Shown here in pieces: positions 11,256 through 21,805 of a stretch of DNA of 64,000 bases (within the stretch, counting starts at the first letter, position 1; every line of letters begins with the position of its first letter). The notes under the pieces were generated by a model. The model did no database searches, was not told where the DNA came from, and saw only the letters and a program-made list of their open reading frames with translations. This stretch comes from Daedaleopsis sinensis (taxonomy: Eukaryota > Basidiomycota > Agaricomycetes > Polyporales > Polyporaceae), in the NCBI GenBank assembly GCA_033807695.1, contig CM066309.1:496001-560000 (forward strand), read 5' to 3'. The position numbers and the translations under genes were made by a program.

Positions 11256-11891
11256 ATGGAGCTTCGGACGCGACGACTCGGATGTGTCATTCCGGTTTGC
11301 TTTCTTGGGCAGCTCGAAGCCATCTTCGTCAACCGCCATTTAGACGTCCGAGTGAACACGTACACGCGCGACAAGGCTCCGAATATTTGGATCACCCTGG
11401 TCGTACGGACGAGATCTAGGGGGATGGTCATGAACGGGGAGAGCCTGCTCCGGCACTGGCGCACCTCGCGGCCCGGAGGCGAATCTGGCAACTGGAAACA
11501 ACGATACCGGACCTTCGAGGTGCGCGAGAACGCAACGATCCATGTATCGATGAGAGAGTGGTCGGGGAAGAACAGCACGGACCCGATCATCGAGCTCAAC
11601 GTGAAGCTAGCCGGGTCACGCTTCGATAAACTCAAGCGGCACTTGGCGGATACCAGCAGTGGTGTCTTTCGAAGCCGACTCGAAGTCCCGAGGAAGCAGA
11701 GTCTCCGGGGATCATCTATCTCGTGGTTGAGTAAACTATTCTCGCCTCTATTAGGGACGAGAATAGATCGGCCAGCATTAAACACTCATATAGAAGTGAC
11801 GGTAGACGTTCAAACAGAGTCCGTATCGACCTGTACGGACTATCCGGTGCTGGATCATGGTACGGCAATGATCACGGCACCCTGGCGCTAG
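11256..11891 (+). CDS. uncharacterised protein (gene X), 211 aa, possible C2-like fold
   Basis: Single open frame from ATG 11256 (MELRTRRLGCVIPVCF) to TAG 11889-11891. An upstream ATG at about 11200 is in frame. Alternating hydrophobic strands (HLDVRVNTY, NIWITLVVRT, RYRTFEVRENATIHVSMREW, PIIELNVKLAG) suggest a beta-sandwich such as a C2 domain, but the calcium-binding Asp set is not evident. The C-terminal third is basic then Thr/Asp-rich. A long open frame also runs on the opposite strand, so coding status rests on the strand pattern and on conservation of the 5' flank with 8460-8608. Not recognised with confidence. Confidence 0.45.
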   Translation: MELRTRRLGCVIPVCFLGQLEAIFVNRHLDVRVNTYTRDKAPNIWITLVVRTRSRGMVMNGESLLRHWRTSRPGGESGNWKQRYRTFEVRENATIHVSMREWSGKNSTDPIIELNVKLAGSRFDKLKRHLADTSSGVFRSRLEVPRKQSLRGSSISWLSKLFSPLLGTRIDRPALNTHIEVTVDVQTESVSTCTDYPVLDHGTAMITAPWR

Positions 11892-12516
11892 CCTGCTATT
11901 GCTATTCGATTCCCCCGCGGGGTCCGACCAGCGCAGCAATGAACACCAACGGTCTGCGGAGTCCAGGCGGAGTCCCCGCGCGAGTGTGTGCTAGGCTTGT
12001 TAGAAGTTCGAGCGATCATGTCGCCCGCAACGCCACGGTCCTCTTCCGTCGTTCTTGATACATCTGCACAGGGTCAGCTACAAATAAGTATATCGTTCTC
12101 ACCCTACCAGCGTTCTTACGGTACGGCTGATCATACGTAACATACTCGAAGATAACTGTGCAGTTCACGAGCCTTATCCTGAGGTAGATTGAGATGTGAT
12201 TATTGCCTGGGGAGACTATAGCTACGACTGTAGTGATAGTGATGTGAGCAGTGGTTACTAATACGAGATGACCCGATTATGAAGAACAGTGAACTTGCAA
12301 TGATGGATACAACGAATTGGGGCGTAGAAGGAGGCTCTCTATATGGTTAACTCTATAAGTAGGATGTGTACGGAGCGATGCAGATGCGAAATGTGCTTGG
12401 AGGTGCTAGACAGGATAGGAATGGGTGCGTGAGGAGGGCGTAGGATGCGAACGTAGACGTCATGACGCAAAGATGATAAGTTATTCACAAAATGCGAATG
12501 GCAGATGCGCGCGCAC
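11892..12516. other. intergenic between convergent genes
   Basis: AT-richer sequence between the convergent gene X and the MFS transporter. No coding pattern or repeat seen. Confidence 0.4.
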
Positions 12517-14346
12517 TCAGGCCTTCTCCGCGCCCTTCGCGGCGGCGGCCTCCTCCGCTGCAATCTCCTTCGCGATCGCGAGGTCCGGGCACGGCGAGAA
12601 CTTGGACTTGGTCCGGATCCACGGCCCGTACTTGTAGAACAGGAACGGGCTCGGCGCGAGCAGGAGGCAGCAGAAGCCGATGACCGAGCACGCCCAGTTG
12701 ATCCCGAGCCGCTCGAACATCTGCACGGTGAAGAGCGGGAACGCGGCGCCGACGCACGAGCGCACGATCGTGTTCGCGGAGAACGCGGACGCGCTGTACT
12801 GCAGGTACGTGTCGACGAGGTACGAGAGGAAGGCGTTGAAGACGAGCGCGATGCTCGCCCCGATCGGGATCGTCGCGAGCGCGGGCACGATCCAGTGGAT
12901 GTGCGGGTACTGGCCCGTCCACCCAAGCCAGAACGCCCCGAAGACAAGCGCGGGCGCGCCGATCATCGCGCCGTACAGACGTTCCTCGGGCGGCGTGAAT
13001 CCGCGCCACTTGACGATGAGCTCGGGGTAGTGTCGGGTGAGCGGGATGGTGAGGTATGCGCCGATGGAGCTGCCGATCCCAACGCCGATGAAGATCAGCC
13101 CGGACTGCGCGAGCGTAAAGCCGCGGGTGCCGATGAAGATGAGCGGGAGCGCTTCGAACACTGTGTGCGCGAATGTTAGAGGGGCGCACGGAGGAGCAGA
13201 GTGCTGTCCACTCACGTGCGTAGAGAACGCCGTAGACGAGCGAGAGATAGATGGTGATCAGCAGCAGAATGGGCTCTTGGATCAGCATCTGGACGGGACG
13301 GTAGATTGTGCGGTGGATGATGCCAGAGAAAGACCAGTCCGAGTGCTCGTGCTCCGCGTAGAGCTTTGCGTTGGCTTCTGGGTCCGCTTTGCGGAGTCGT
13401 TGGGCCTTCCATTGCAGTAGGACGGGCGCGTAGGTCTCGGGGAGGAAGAGGATCGCAATCACCGTGCACACGCCGGCGAACATCATCATAATCCAGAACA
13501 CCCAGCGCCAGCCAAGGGTGCTTGTCGTCACGCTGCATACCATGTTAGCGGGCAGAACCGTAGAGCTAGAAGATGGCAAGACTTACAATCCACCAACGAT
13601 GGGCCCAATCACCGGCCCGACGAAAACTCCGGCGGAGAAAAGCGCGGTTGAACGACCGCGGTTGATGGGGTCCCAGATATCGACGAGGACACCTCCGGCA
13701 ATCGTGAGCGGTGCGCAGGCAAACACACCGCAGAGGAAACGGGTGACGAGGAGGGTCACCATGTCCTTAGCGAGGGCCTGGCCGAGATGGAGGAGGGTGT
13801 AGCAGGTGAGGGAGATGCGGAAGATGATCTTGCGTCCATAGAGCTCTGAGCCTGGCCCCCACAGAAGCGGCCCGACGACGTAGCCGCAGAGGAATATTGA
13901 GGTGACGAGATATCCGACCTCTGTGCTGACCCCGAACTCGCGCGCGATGTACGCGCCCGCTGTAGAAGGCGCGGAAGACGCAAACGTCCTTCGCGAGTCA
14001 TGAGCACGATGCGAGATAGCAAGGCGAACCGAAGAACTCACACGTTGACCGTCATCACGACGGAAAGAATGGTGATGATCCATTTGCGTGAGTTTGTAAA
14101 GTTTTGCGGATTTTCTGGATCGTCGGGACCATCCCATCCTACCTGATTCGGATCAGAGGTCTCTTCTGTCTCCGCCTCGACGGGACCCGTGTCCGTCTCC
14201 TTCGAGCGTGGCTCTCGAGGGTCATCTCCGCCGTACTGCTCCGCACGAAGTTCCGGGTCTTCGATATGATGTTCTGATCGGCCTTCCTGTATCCGGAGAG
14301 CACACATTGTGCTTGTAGAAGACCGCGGCGAAGTGGTGCCAGACAT
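12517..14346 (-). CDS. MFS transporter, DHA1-like drug/polyamine antiporter type
   Basis: Four exons (14042-14346, 13587-13988, 13216-13532, 12517-13160) with introns of 53-55 nt, giving 555 residues. The hydrophilic N-terminus ends DDPENPQNFTNSRKW, the usual fungal DHA1 lead-in. Transmembrane helices follow, with the family motif GPLLWGPGSELYGRK between helices 2 and 3 (GxLaDrxGrk equivalent), TRFLCGVFACAPLTIAGG, a central cytosolic loop, and a second half with GSSIGAYLTIPL and NTIVRSCVGAAFPLF. A short Ala/Lys-rich tail ends EKA. The plasma membrane is the likely site. The substrate cannot be read from sequence; relatives export drugs, polyamines or secondary metabolites by proton antiport. 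Confidence 0.88.
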
Positions 14347-14443
14347 CAGCTATGGAGTACTAGCAGTCGGGCGTGCTTGTACTGGCAGAGTCGGGGGTCA
14401 AAGGGAAAGGGGAACCGGGATGGCCAGGTCGTCCAGGCCGTTG

Positions 14444-14451
14444 TTTATAAA
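14444..14451 (-). promoter_or_regulatory. TATA-like box upstream of the MFS gene
   Basis: TTTATAAA lies about 100 nt upstream of the ATG at 14346 and reads as TATA on both strands. Confidence 0.4.
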
Positions 14452-14882
14452 CGGCGGATCAGCTCATATGCGATGGTCGGGTGCAAGTCGGGTGCCTCCC
14501 CGACTCGGAGGGAGCAGCCGTCTTCAACATTGCGACTCCGAGGAGAAAAAGATGAGGTGAGCCGGCAAGTTATCGTTACCGTTGCCGGTGGCCGGCTGAA
14601 GATTTATCTTGGTCTCGATCTTGAGAGGGATTTATATCCGCGGGCCGGGAATTTACGGCATTCCAAGTAAGTCAATGTTCTTCAGTATTACTTGTTTTGC
14701 TCGCCAAGTTCCTACACAACTTGAACGTTGAGCAGCCCTAGTCTGGGCTTGTTAGATAGGTCAATTACCCAAGTCGCCACACCTCACCTTAGGTCTTGGC
14801 CAACATCAAGTTATCGAAGTCCCCGGAATACTCTTTTATGCGCTACCTTTGGATTCAAACACCGATCAGCCATGCCGAGTTT

Positions 14883-15355
14883 AGGGCCTGTCCAGCTGCA
14901 CTCGTCGCCGTCGTCGTCGTCCATTCCGCTCAGGCCGGATCAGCGGTGATCCCGGCAAGGCTGCCGGTGTGACGATGGCGTGATCTCGCTTGGTATGGGA
15001 AGCGCCGACCGCCAGGGCTAGGGTTCGAATCCCGTTACATCCATGAGCTACTCATTTTCCCTGTTCTCCTTCATGGGTCTGAAAATGTGTCAAATAGTAG
15101 TTTACTAGCATATTGAGCACTTCTAAAAGCATTTCCTGTTTTTGAAGACTTGTAGTGGCCTCAAACTGCATGGAAAATGGTGGATTTTGGGGAAGAGTCC
15201 ATTAGGCGCCTCCAAGGGCGCTTCGGGGAACGCTGTGACTCGGCCATTGCCTTGTAACAGTCTGTAACAGCCGTGACCTTGGCATCACGCCGTGCGAGTC
15301 CGGCGCGAGCGGAATGGACGACGACGACGGCGACGAGTGCAGCTGGACAGGCCCT
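14883..15355. repeat. 473-bp inverted-repeat element with a 49-nt perfect terminal match
   Basis: Bases 14883-14931 are the exact reverse complement of 15307-15355. Weaker inverted similarity continues inward to about 110 nt. The outer limits fall at the perfect match. No clear target duplication is visible. Confidence 0.7.
14968..15048 (+). other. tRNA-like core with Pol III B-box, possible SINE head
   Basis: GGTTCGAATCC, a canonical B box, is near 15022, and an A-box-like TGGCGTGATCTCGCTTGG lies upstream of it. Acceptor and T stems do not pair well (only three GC pairs in the T stem), so it is not a functional tRNA but could be the head of a tRNA-derived SINE. Confidence 0.4.
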
Positions 15356-15800
15356 TATGGTCTGTCCTGGTCTGTCGATAAGCTTGATGTGCACGATAAC
15401 TATCGAAGAAGGCGGCATCGGGTCTCAGTACAAGTCAAGCCTAGTCTCCGTAGCTAACCATAATAGAAAGATGACAGTCGATCTTTCTTTATCGTCTTAG
15501 TCAGGACTTTGACTCAGAGGACGAGACTCAGCAAGTAGAGATCTCCGTTCATGGATCGGGACCTCCGGCAACTCGGTTAAGTAAGTACCGGTAGTAAGCC
15601 ATCGTGCTTACTAATGCCTAAAATGCGTACAGTGACCTGGTAAAGCCTCAGGCTGGTACAGGGCTGGTACATAACTTACAAAATACAGTGTACTAAGACT
15701 CAAGTTGCAATTGCGATCGCAGACTCGACTGAAGCGAAGTCCCCAGCCAGTTTGTGCACGCAGCTAAATTGTCGGAGTCGTAGATGATCGCTGTGGTTTA

Positions 15801-16033
15801 CAGCTGTTTTCATAACGTTAGACCCTTTTCATCCGAAATACACACATAGTCGGTTGATGCGGAGCTGATAAAAGCACCCTAGATATCAAGCGGAGTTCTC
15901 GGCTTGTTCCGCCGGACACCGTCTAGCGAAGTCCGCCGGGTCTGCCGTGAGATGCCGCTGATTGCGGAGCCCAACTCCGCTAGCCGACTATGTGGATGAA
16001 AAGGGTCTAACGTTATCGTTATGAAAACAGCTG
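15801..16033. mobile_element. 233-bp MITE with TA target duplication, Tc1/mariner-like
   Basis: Both ends begin CAGCTGTTTTCATAACG and continue with GTTAGACCC...CATCC; the right copy carries a short duplication of the CGTTAT motif. TA dinucleotides flank both ends (15799-15800 and 16034-16035). There is no coding capacity. TIR length is about 40 nt, extending to an ACATAGTCGG/CCGACTATGT pair. Confidence 0.7.
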
Positions 16034-16050
16034 TAAGAGGGTCACCATTG

Positions 16051-16078
16051 AATATTGAATATTGAATACTGAATATTG
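16051..16078. repeat. short tandem repeat, (AATATTG)4
   Basis: Four 7-nt units, one with a single change (AATACTG). Confidence 0.7.
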
Positions 16079-16380
16079 AGCGCTTATGAACCATTGTAAC
16101 TTACTTACCGGTTACCCTCTAGGCTCTTGACCAATTCCACGGCGTGATCATTCCAATTTCCTCAGTAACGCGACCTCTTTACCCATTCCTCTCAGAATTT
16201 CGTAGCGTTTCGCAAGATTGTACACTCTGAAGGCATGAACTCTCACATTCCGCTCTGATTTTACGTGCAAGGCACACGGGTAGCCGACTCCGAGGGAGAG
16301 TCTGGGAGAGTTGGCAGCCTGAACGAGCGTCTCCGTGCTTCCTACTGCCCAGCTCCCGTCGAGGTCGCTCTCTGCCCACG

Positions 16381-18075
16381 ATGATGGCTTTCGTCGCCGG
16401 AAAACGTGTCCAACCCGATGCTCTGCTGTCCTCTCTAGCTCACAGGTTGACCAAAGTGCCGAGTGCACAAGGGAAGAGGTTACTAACCACCTCAACTCGC
16501 CGTCATGTGACGTCTCTCCGGTCCTTCACAGGCTATAACTTCAAGGACTCTCTCACTCCTTTACGCCCGACAATCTCTCGCTTTGAGCTCAGCCAGCAAA
16601 GCTTCAGGACCTACGCTACGTCGAGCAACGCCAGCATGTCGGACATCAACATCAAGGTCGGCGACGCGATCCCCCAGGGCACATTCAGCTACATCCCCTG
16701 GTCCCCGGAGCTCGAGGATAACGCTGTGTGCGGTCTGCGTGAGTCGATTTCGATCTGTGTCACCACTTGCGCACGATCTGCCTGATCTGACTGGACTTGC
16801 ATCCCCGTCGCTCTCCTGTTCTCTGATCTTATGCTCGCGCGCGAACGCGGTCTGGCACTCTCGGAATTGTCCACAAACCGTCTATGCATGGGCTTGGTAT
16901 GCTGAACGCGTTCCGACGCGATGTACGGTCGGCCACACGCAGCTGTGACGCTGAACACGGACGAGTGGAAGGGCAAGAAGGTCGTCCTCGTCTCCGTCCC
17001 CGGTGCATTCACAGTGAGTGCTCCTTCCTTTCCACTCCCCGTCCCCATCTTCTCCCATCCGCCTTCCAACCCCCTACATCCGACCGGCGATGTCGTCATG
17101 TAGTACCCCGCTGAGTCATCATCGAGTTACAAGTCGAGTTGGTAGAGCTTTCTGCCGCTTGTGTAGGGCCCGACGGGGCAGCCAGCCTGAGATCTAGCGC
17201 GGACGATGCTTCAGAGTGCCCGCCTGAGCGCGACCAGCTTGGGGGACCCCCCGAGCGCAGCGAGGGAGGGCGGGAGGGCGGATTGCGGGTCCTCTTCGCG
17301 CCCACAAACGGGCGGGATTGTCGGTGGGCGGTCGATGGTCCCCGCCGCTTGACCCAACTTTCAGGATGTATCCCGGCCACTGCGTCTGCTCGCAGTACGC
17401 GGGCATGAGAGGATGGTATACCTGATGACATCATCGGGTATACCATCCTCTCCTTTCTGGCGTCAGTAACAATACGCGGGGATACGTCCCGGGATTCATC
17501 CTGCCAAGGATGACCCAACCTTCAGGATGTATCCCGGCGGGCACTGAGTATCTACCTACTGCGGGGAATCGAGAACTTGGGATGGCTGACAGAGGCTGAT
17601 TCGTGCTGCAGCGGCTATGCCACTCGGAGCACCTCCCGCCCTTCCTGCAGAAGATCGACGAGTTCAAGGCGAAGGGCGTCGACGTCGTCGCGGTCGTCGC
17701 CGCGAACGACGCGTTCGTGATGAGCGGCTGGGCGAGGTTCATTGGACTCAAGGATAAGGTGCGTTTCGGCCACTTAGATTCAGACGCCATGCTGACCGGC
17801 CCCGCAGATCCTCCCGCTCTCTGACCCGAGCGCGAAATGGTCCTCCGAACTCGGGCTCTCTCAGGACCTCTCCGCCATGGGCTGGGGCACGCGCACGAAG
17901 CGGTATGCGCTCGTCATCGACGACCTCCGCGTCACCTACGTCGGGGTGCGTACATTCCCTCCGCCCTCCCTCCTCGTGTTCTGACGCTGACACTGACGCC
18001 GCCCGCTGTGGACAGGTCGAGACGGAGCGCAAGGTGTCGGTGTCTGGTGCGGACGCTGTACTCGCGGCGCTCTGA
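16381..18075 (+). CDS. Prx5-type peroxiredoxin with probable mitochondrial presequence
   Basis: Five exons: 16381-16738, 16943-17013, 17612-17758, 17808-17945 and 18016-18075, total 257 residues. The first ~84 residues are rich in Arg, Ser and Thr and almost free of acidic residues, as in a mitochondrial targeting sequence. The core starts MSDINIKVGDAIPQGTF. The active site is PGAFTRLC, which fits P-x3-T-x2-C with the peroxidatic Cys; most relatives have PTC where this has RLC. Later blocks: GVDVVAVVAANDAFVMSGW and WGTRTKRYALVIDD. Known role: thioredoxin or glutathione dependent reduction of peroxides. Intron 2 is 598 nt, far longer than its neighbours, and holds a palindrome and direct repeats. 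The paralogue at 19372 shares the phases of the first two introns. Confidence 0.83.
17351..17538. repeat. direct repeats and 46-bp near-palindrome inside peroxiredoxin intron 2
   Basis: A GACCCAAC-TTCAGGATGTATCCCGGC block occurs at 17351-17377 and 17512-17538. Between them, 17407-17452 forms a hairpin with 16-bp arms (GAGAGGATGGTATACC) and a nearly self-complementary loop. This probably marks an insertion in the intron. Confidence 0.6.
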
Positions 18076-19371
18076 CTGGATGGTGCCGGTACACGGCTGT
18101 AGAAGAACAGGCGAGGGATGTACGACTCACGAGAGGAAGAGACGGTCGCAGAAGAGCTAGAGCTAATGGCTAATAGCATCCCAAGCTTCACAAATACAGA
18201 TACAGATACAAACACCGACCGCCGGTGTGTAACGCTCCTCGCAGTACTTACACTTGCTCTGGTTGCCATGCAACCCTGACCCCGACGCAGATTATTCAGT
18301 ACGCGCGTCGCAAGGCTCTCGATGCACCTCACATGCGCTCCTCTGAACCGTGCACCGCCGTCACCGTAAGCGGCTCGCATCATCGTGCGGACATCCTTCG
18401 CCATCCTGCACTCGGTGGTGATGCGAGCGACACCGTGGAACCCGTACCGATAAGCCCTCTCGTCATTACCTCCGGTTTCCTCTAACTCGGCGGAACGAGT
18501 TCAACGACATGACGAGATGTTCTCCGAATGGTGGACCCGAAGCTTAGCCTGGACTCTCGCAGTCCGCTGAACAGGAGTGCACGTTGGAGTCGGTGGTTGT
18601 TCTGTTTGACGGCCCCATGAGCGACTCGAGTGACAGTGGACAGAGAACACCCTCGTGGCGGCGCGAGATGTGCCAAAGTACTGCAGTAAGCATGGGTGTT
18701 GCAATTGCCTGCGAGGTCTTGGTTCCGCGAGGATTCCGGTGGCTATTTCAACTTTGATGCGTGCTCATGCCATCGCGAGTGAGTATTCTTCCTATCGCGT
18801 AGCAGGCCGAGTATGTTCATCGTACAAGGTGTGGCTAGACTTCTGTAAGTTGCGCAGCTCGTATGGCATCATGAAATACTGTACTACCATCCGCCAGCCT
18901 TAGTAGTGACCCCCATTGTTGCCTACCTCTTCGTCCTTGGCCATGGAGCTCGAAATTTTGAAGATCCAGACAGTGATTGTTGGATGGCCCGGTCGACAGC
19001 TGTAGTGATACTCTCCTGTCGATCATGGTGTCAATGTCAATGTCGCTCTGGTACCACGGAGCGCAGTGGGAATGGATGTCGACTTCGACCTACTTATCGT
19101 TCTAATCGCCCAATCCAGTTCACTCATGAATCGCTGCTTTCCAATGCTGACATACACCCGCACATGACCGCGACCTGCACGGGATTCAGTGAGGTCTCGC
19201 AGTATCGAATGGGGACTGTGATAGAGTTCTCGCGGACGCTCGCGGGCGTATATAAGGTCTGCGCGATCGCGCGAGAGCCCCAGATCCTCCCCACCCCACC
19301 TCATCGATCCTCGCGATCCACCCTCCGCCTTACCACCGCCCGCACTCTCACACCAGCACCGTCCCAGGAAC
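18076..19371. other. intergenic between tandem peroxiredoxin genes
   Basis: No coding pattern. The last ~150 nt carry the core promoter of the second peroxiredoxin gene. Confidence 0.4.
19249..19256 (+). promoter_or_regulatory. TATA box (TATATAAG) of the second peroxiredoxin gene
   Basis: Lies 116-123 nt upstream of the ATG at 19372 in a GC-rich context, followed by a pyrimidine-rich leader. Confidence 0.55.
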
Positions 19372-20060
19372 ATGGCCAAGGTCAACGTCGGCGACTCCGT
19401 CCCCCAGGGCACGTTCGTGCACGTCCCATTCACCCCCGAGCTCGAGGAGCACAGCGCGTGCGGCATCCGTACGCGTCTCTCTCTCCTCACCGAAGCTTCG
19501 CGCATCCTGACGATCTCGCGCGCGATAGCCCTCAAGCTCTCCACGGACGCGTGGAAGGGCAAGAAGGTCCTGATCTTCGCAGTCCCAGGAGCTTTCACTG
19601 TGAGTCTTCCCCTCTGCGTCTCATCCACGCTCTCCCCCGCGCGCGCACATACAAAACCTCATCCGGATCCACCCCGAGCTAACCCCCACGCTCGCGCACC
19701 CCACAGCCGTCCTGCCACGCGAACCACGCGCCCGCCTACCTCACGCAGCTCCCCGCGCTCAAGGCGAAGGGCATCGACACCGTCGCCGTCCTCTCCGCGA
19801 ACGACCCCTTCGTGCTCTCCGGCTGGAGCCGCGTCCTCGGATTCAAGGACCAGATCCTGGCGCTCTCGGACCCGGACGGGAAGTGGTCCGAGCAGCTCGG
19901 GCTCACCGTCGACCTCTCGGGCGCGGGGATCGGGCTCGGGAAGCGCACGACGCGCTATGCGATCTTGCTCGACGACCTCAAGGTCAAGTACCTCGGCGTC
20001 GAGCCGGACCCGACGAAGGTCACGGTCTCGGGTGTGGATGCGGTTCTGGCTGCTCTTTGA
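19372..20060 (+). CDS. Prx5-type peroxiredoxin, short form
   Basis: Three exons: 19372-19468, 19529-19599 and 19707-20060, total 173 residues, close to the usual length of fungal Prx5-like (Ahp1/PMP20-type) proteins. It starts MAKVNVGDSVPQGTF and has the active site PGAFTPSCH with peroxidatic Cys, then DTVAVLSANDPFVLSGW and GKRTTRYAILLDD, ending SGVDAVLAAL. There is no presequence and no SKL-like peroxisomal tail, so it is probably cytosolic. Intron 1 (phase 1) and intron 2 (phase 0) match those of the paralogue at 16381, so the pair arose by tandem duplication before the later introns were gained or lost. Strong GC3 bias and a TATA box suggest high expression. Confidence 0.9.
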
Positions 20061-21031
20061 GTGGGTGTGAACTGAATGTGAACGCGAACGCGAAGTGCTG
20101 TATAGTGTGTAACTAGCTACATGTACGTTGACCCTTCCGCCACTGTGAATGAACGTTCAGCCTCGTACTGCTGAGACGGAACAGCCTCCGAGTACCGCTC
20201 TGCTGGGCCACATGGACGTCACGCCATGCCAGCCAACTAATTGCTCGCGCAAGACCACCGTCGGCACTGTCGTCGGCCCTCGAGCCCAAACATCATGTCG
20301 TTCATGTCCATCGCCCCGTACTGAAGTCGCGCCAACTCCTCGACGTCTGCGCAGCCATGCCAGTGCCGGCCGGCGGCCTTGCCTACGTTCGCATTGAGGT
20401 TCCCAACGTCTGCGAGGAGCGGCCTGAAGCGCTGACCGACCGTAACGCCTCCCGGAGAGTTCATCGCGGCGGGCGCACGCTTCGGCGTGGACGTTATCCG
20501 GGCCAACGCCATGACTGTAGCTCTTGCTGCCGCAGCCCTTGACCTTGCTCGGGCTCACGTTGATGCTCGCTCGCGACCACGCCTGCGAGGAACGGGGTGA
20601 CGCGCCTCGCGTGCGCACGGCTAATCGGGCTCTGAGCCAGGTCTGTGTGGTCTTGCGCGTGCCCGCAGCGCCGTTCGTAGGGGCGGCCCTCCTCCACGCC
20701 TTCGCGCAGGACGGCGAGCGAGGGCATGCGCAGGCTACCTGAACATCTCGAGCAATGAATTCATGGTGGAGTCCATGATGCAGAGTCAACGCTCACTGAG
20801 AGTACTTACATATGACCCTCCAGTTGGACGAGTCACGACGTCGTCCCGTCGGCAGTGGAAGCCTTGAGACTGAGGCCTGAGGTGTCGTTGAGGGTATCGA
20901 TGCCGACGAGCGGCGACAAATGTCAAGCGCAATATGTCAAGCGCCCTCGCGACAAGTCACACCACGTGACTTGGGTCACAGTATGACAAGTTGGAACTTG
21001 ACAATCCGGGACCGGAACCACGACCGTGACG
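20061..21031. other. intergenic with possible decayed minus-strand ORFs
   Basis: Minus-strand open frames at 20237-20512 and 20494-20727 have protein-like composition (for example GGVTVGQRFRPLLADVG) but no family, start context or splice signals I can support. They could be an eroded gene. Confidence 0.25.
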
Positions 21032-21805
21032 ATGTCTAGTTCAGAGGGTTTGGAGCATCGCAGAAAGGTACGTCTCTCATGCTCAGTGCGAAGAGAAGTG
21101 TATATTAAAATCCTTGCAGGACCGGACGAGAGATTACAATCAAAGGCACCCTCCTTTCGAGTACATACCCTCATGCTACCTCCCCGGGCCCGAGAACGAT
21201 CCCGTTCCACTCTTCTCATACGGGTTTGGACTCAAAACCGAGGACGCGATAACCTTCGCAAGGAAGCACAAACTAATAGTGACACCCCCGGAGATGGACA
21301 CCGTGGTATCCGGGTTCCTGCATGTGAACGCCACTTACAGGTACATCGTCCGCCATGCGAAGCTCACCGGCGCCGAGCTTGTCCAACCCTTCTCGCACGA
21401 GTATGAATGGGTCATTGAACTCTGCACCAACAAGAATATGGCGGAGACTCCATACGCGGACGCGCAGCACTCGAAGCGAGTGTTGCACGCCAAGAAGCTG
21501 CTCGGCGAGTATGGCGAGGGTCCTCTTTGGTGGTGGTCTGTCAATGGGGCGCGCGGTCCGAAAGAGTGAGCGAGAACTTCTGGTTGCCTTGTCCACAGGT
21601 ATACATGTTGATCGCCATCTGCAGAGGCGAGCTTTGGCCGACGTCCTGGGTGTATCCGGAGCTTGTTGCTCAGCGATATCGTGCGATGATCCCGTCACCA
21701 CTGTGGGAGGAGCTGCTGGAATGGAACAAGAAGGAAGAGGAGAAGATGATCAGAGAGGAGATGGCACAGAAGGAGAAGAAGGCTGTCGCGCCATCTGCGA
21801 AGTGA
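21032..21805 (+). CDS. uncharacterised conserved protein, duplicate copy 1, 220 aa
   Basis: Exons 21032-21067, 21120-21565 and 21625-21805. Splice sites are the same in the copy at 47700-48473. Start MSSSEGLEHRRK; core RHPPFEYIPSCYLPGPEND and a following PLFSYGFGL; C-terminus with WPTSWVYPELVAQRYR and a Glu/Lys-rich tail (KKEEEKMIREEMAQKEKK) likely to be a charged helix or coiled coil. No signal peptide or membrane span. I do not recognise a family. The high nucleotide identity with the second copy and mainly silent differences suggest a recent duplication under constraint. Confidence 0.7.

Larger units (their letters stand above)
6478..11295. repeat. tandem segmental duplication (units ~6478-8608 and ~9535-11295)
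   Basis: Each unit runs gene Y 3' end, kinase-like gene, gene X 5' end. The first unit keeps gene Y whole and the second keeps gene X whole. Kinase exons 4 and 5 are nearly identical between copies, while exon 1 and the introns have diverged. Confidence 0.75.
14347..16380. other. intergenic, repeat-bearing
   Basis: No gene seen. It contains an inverted-repeat element with a tRNA-like core, a MITE and a 7-mer repeat, each listed separately, plus the promoter regions of the divergent MFS and peroxiredoxin genes. Confidence 0.5.

Noticed and set aside
12505..13179. Long plus-strand frames over the transporter
   Set aside because: Arg/Ala-rich shadows of the MFS exons caused by strong GC3 bias.
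14968..15048. tRNA gene
   Set aside because: The B box is perfect but acceptor and T stems do not pair, and no good anticodon arm forms.
20157..20789. 210-codon minus-strand frame
   Set aside because: Competing frames overlap it and none has a family, splice signals or start context.
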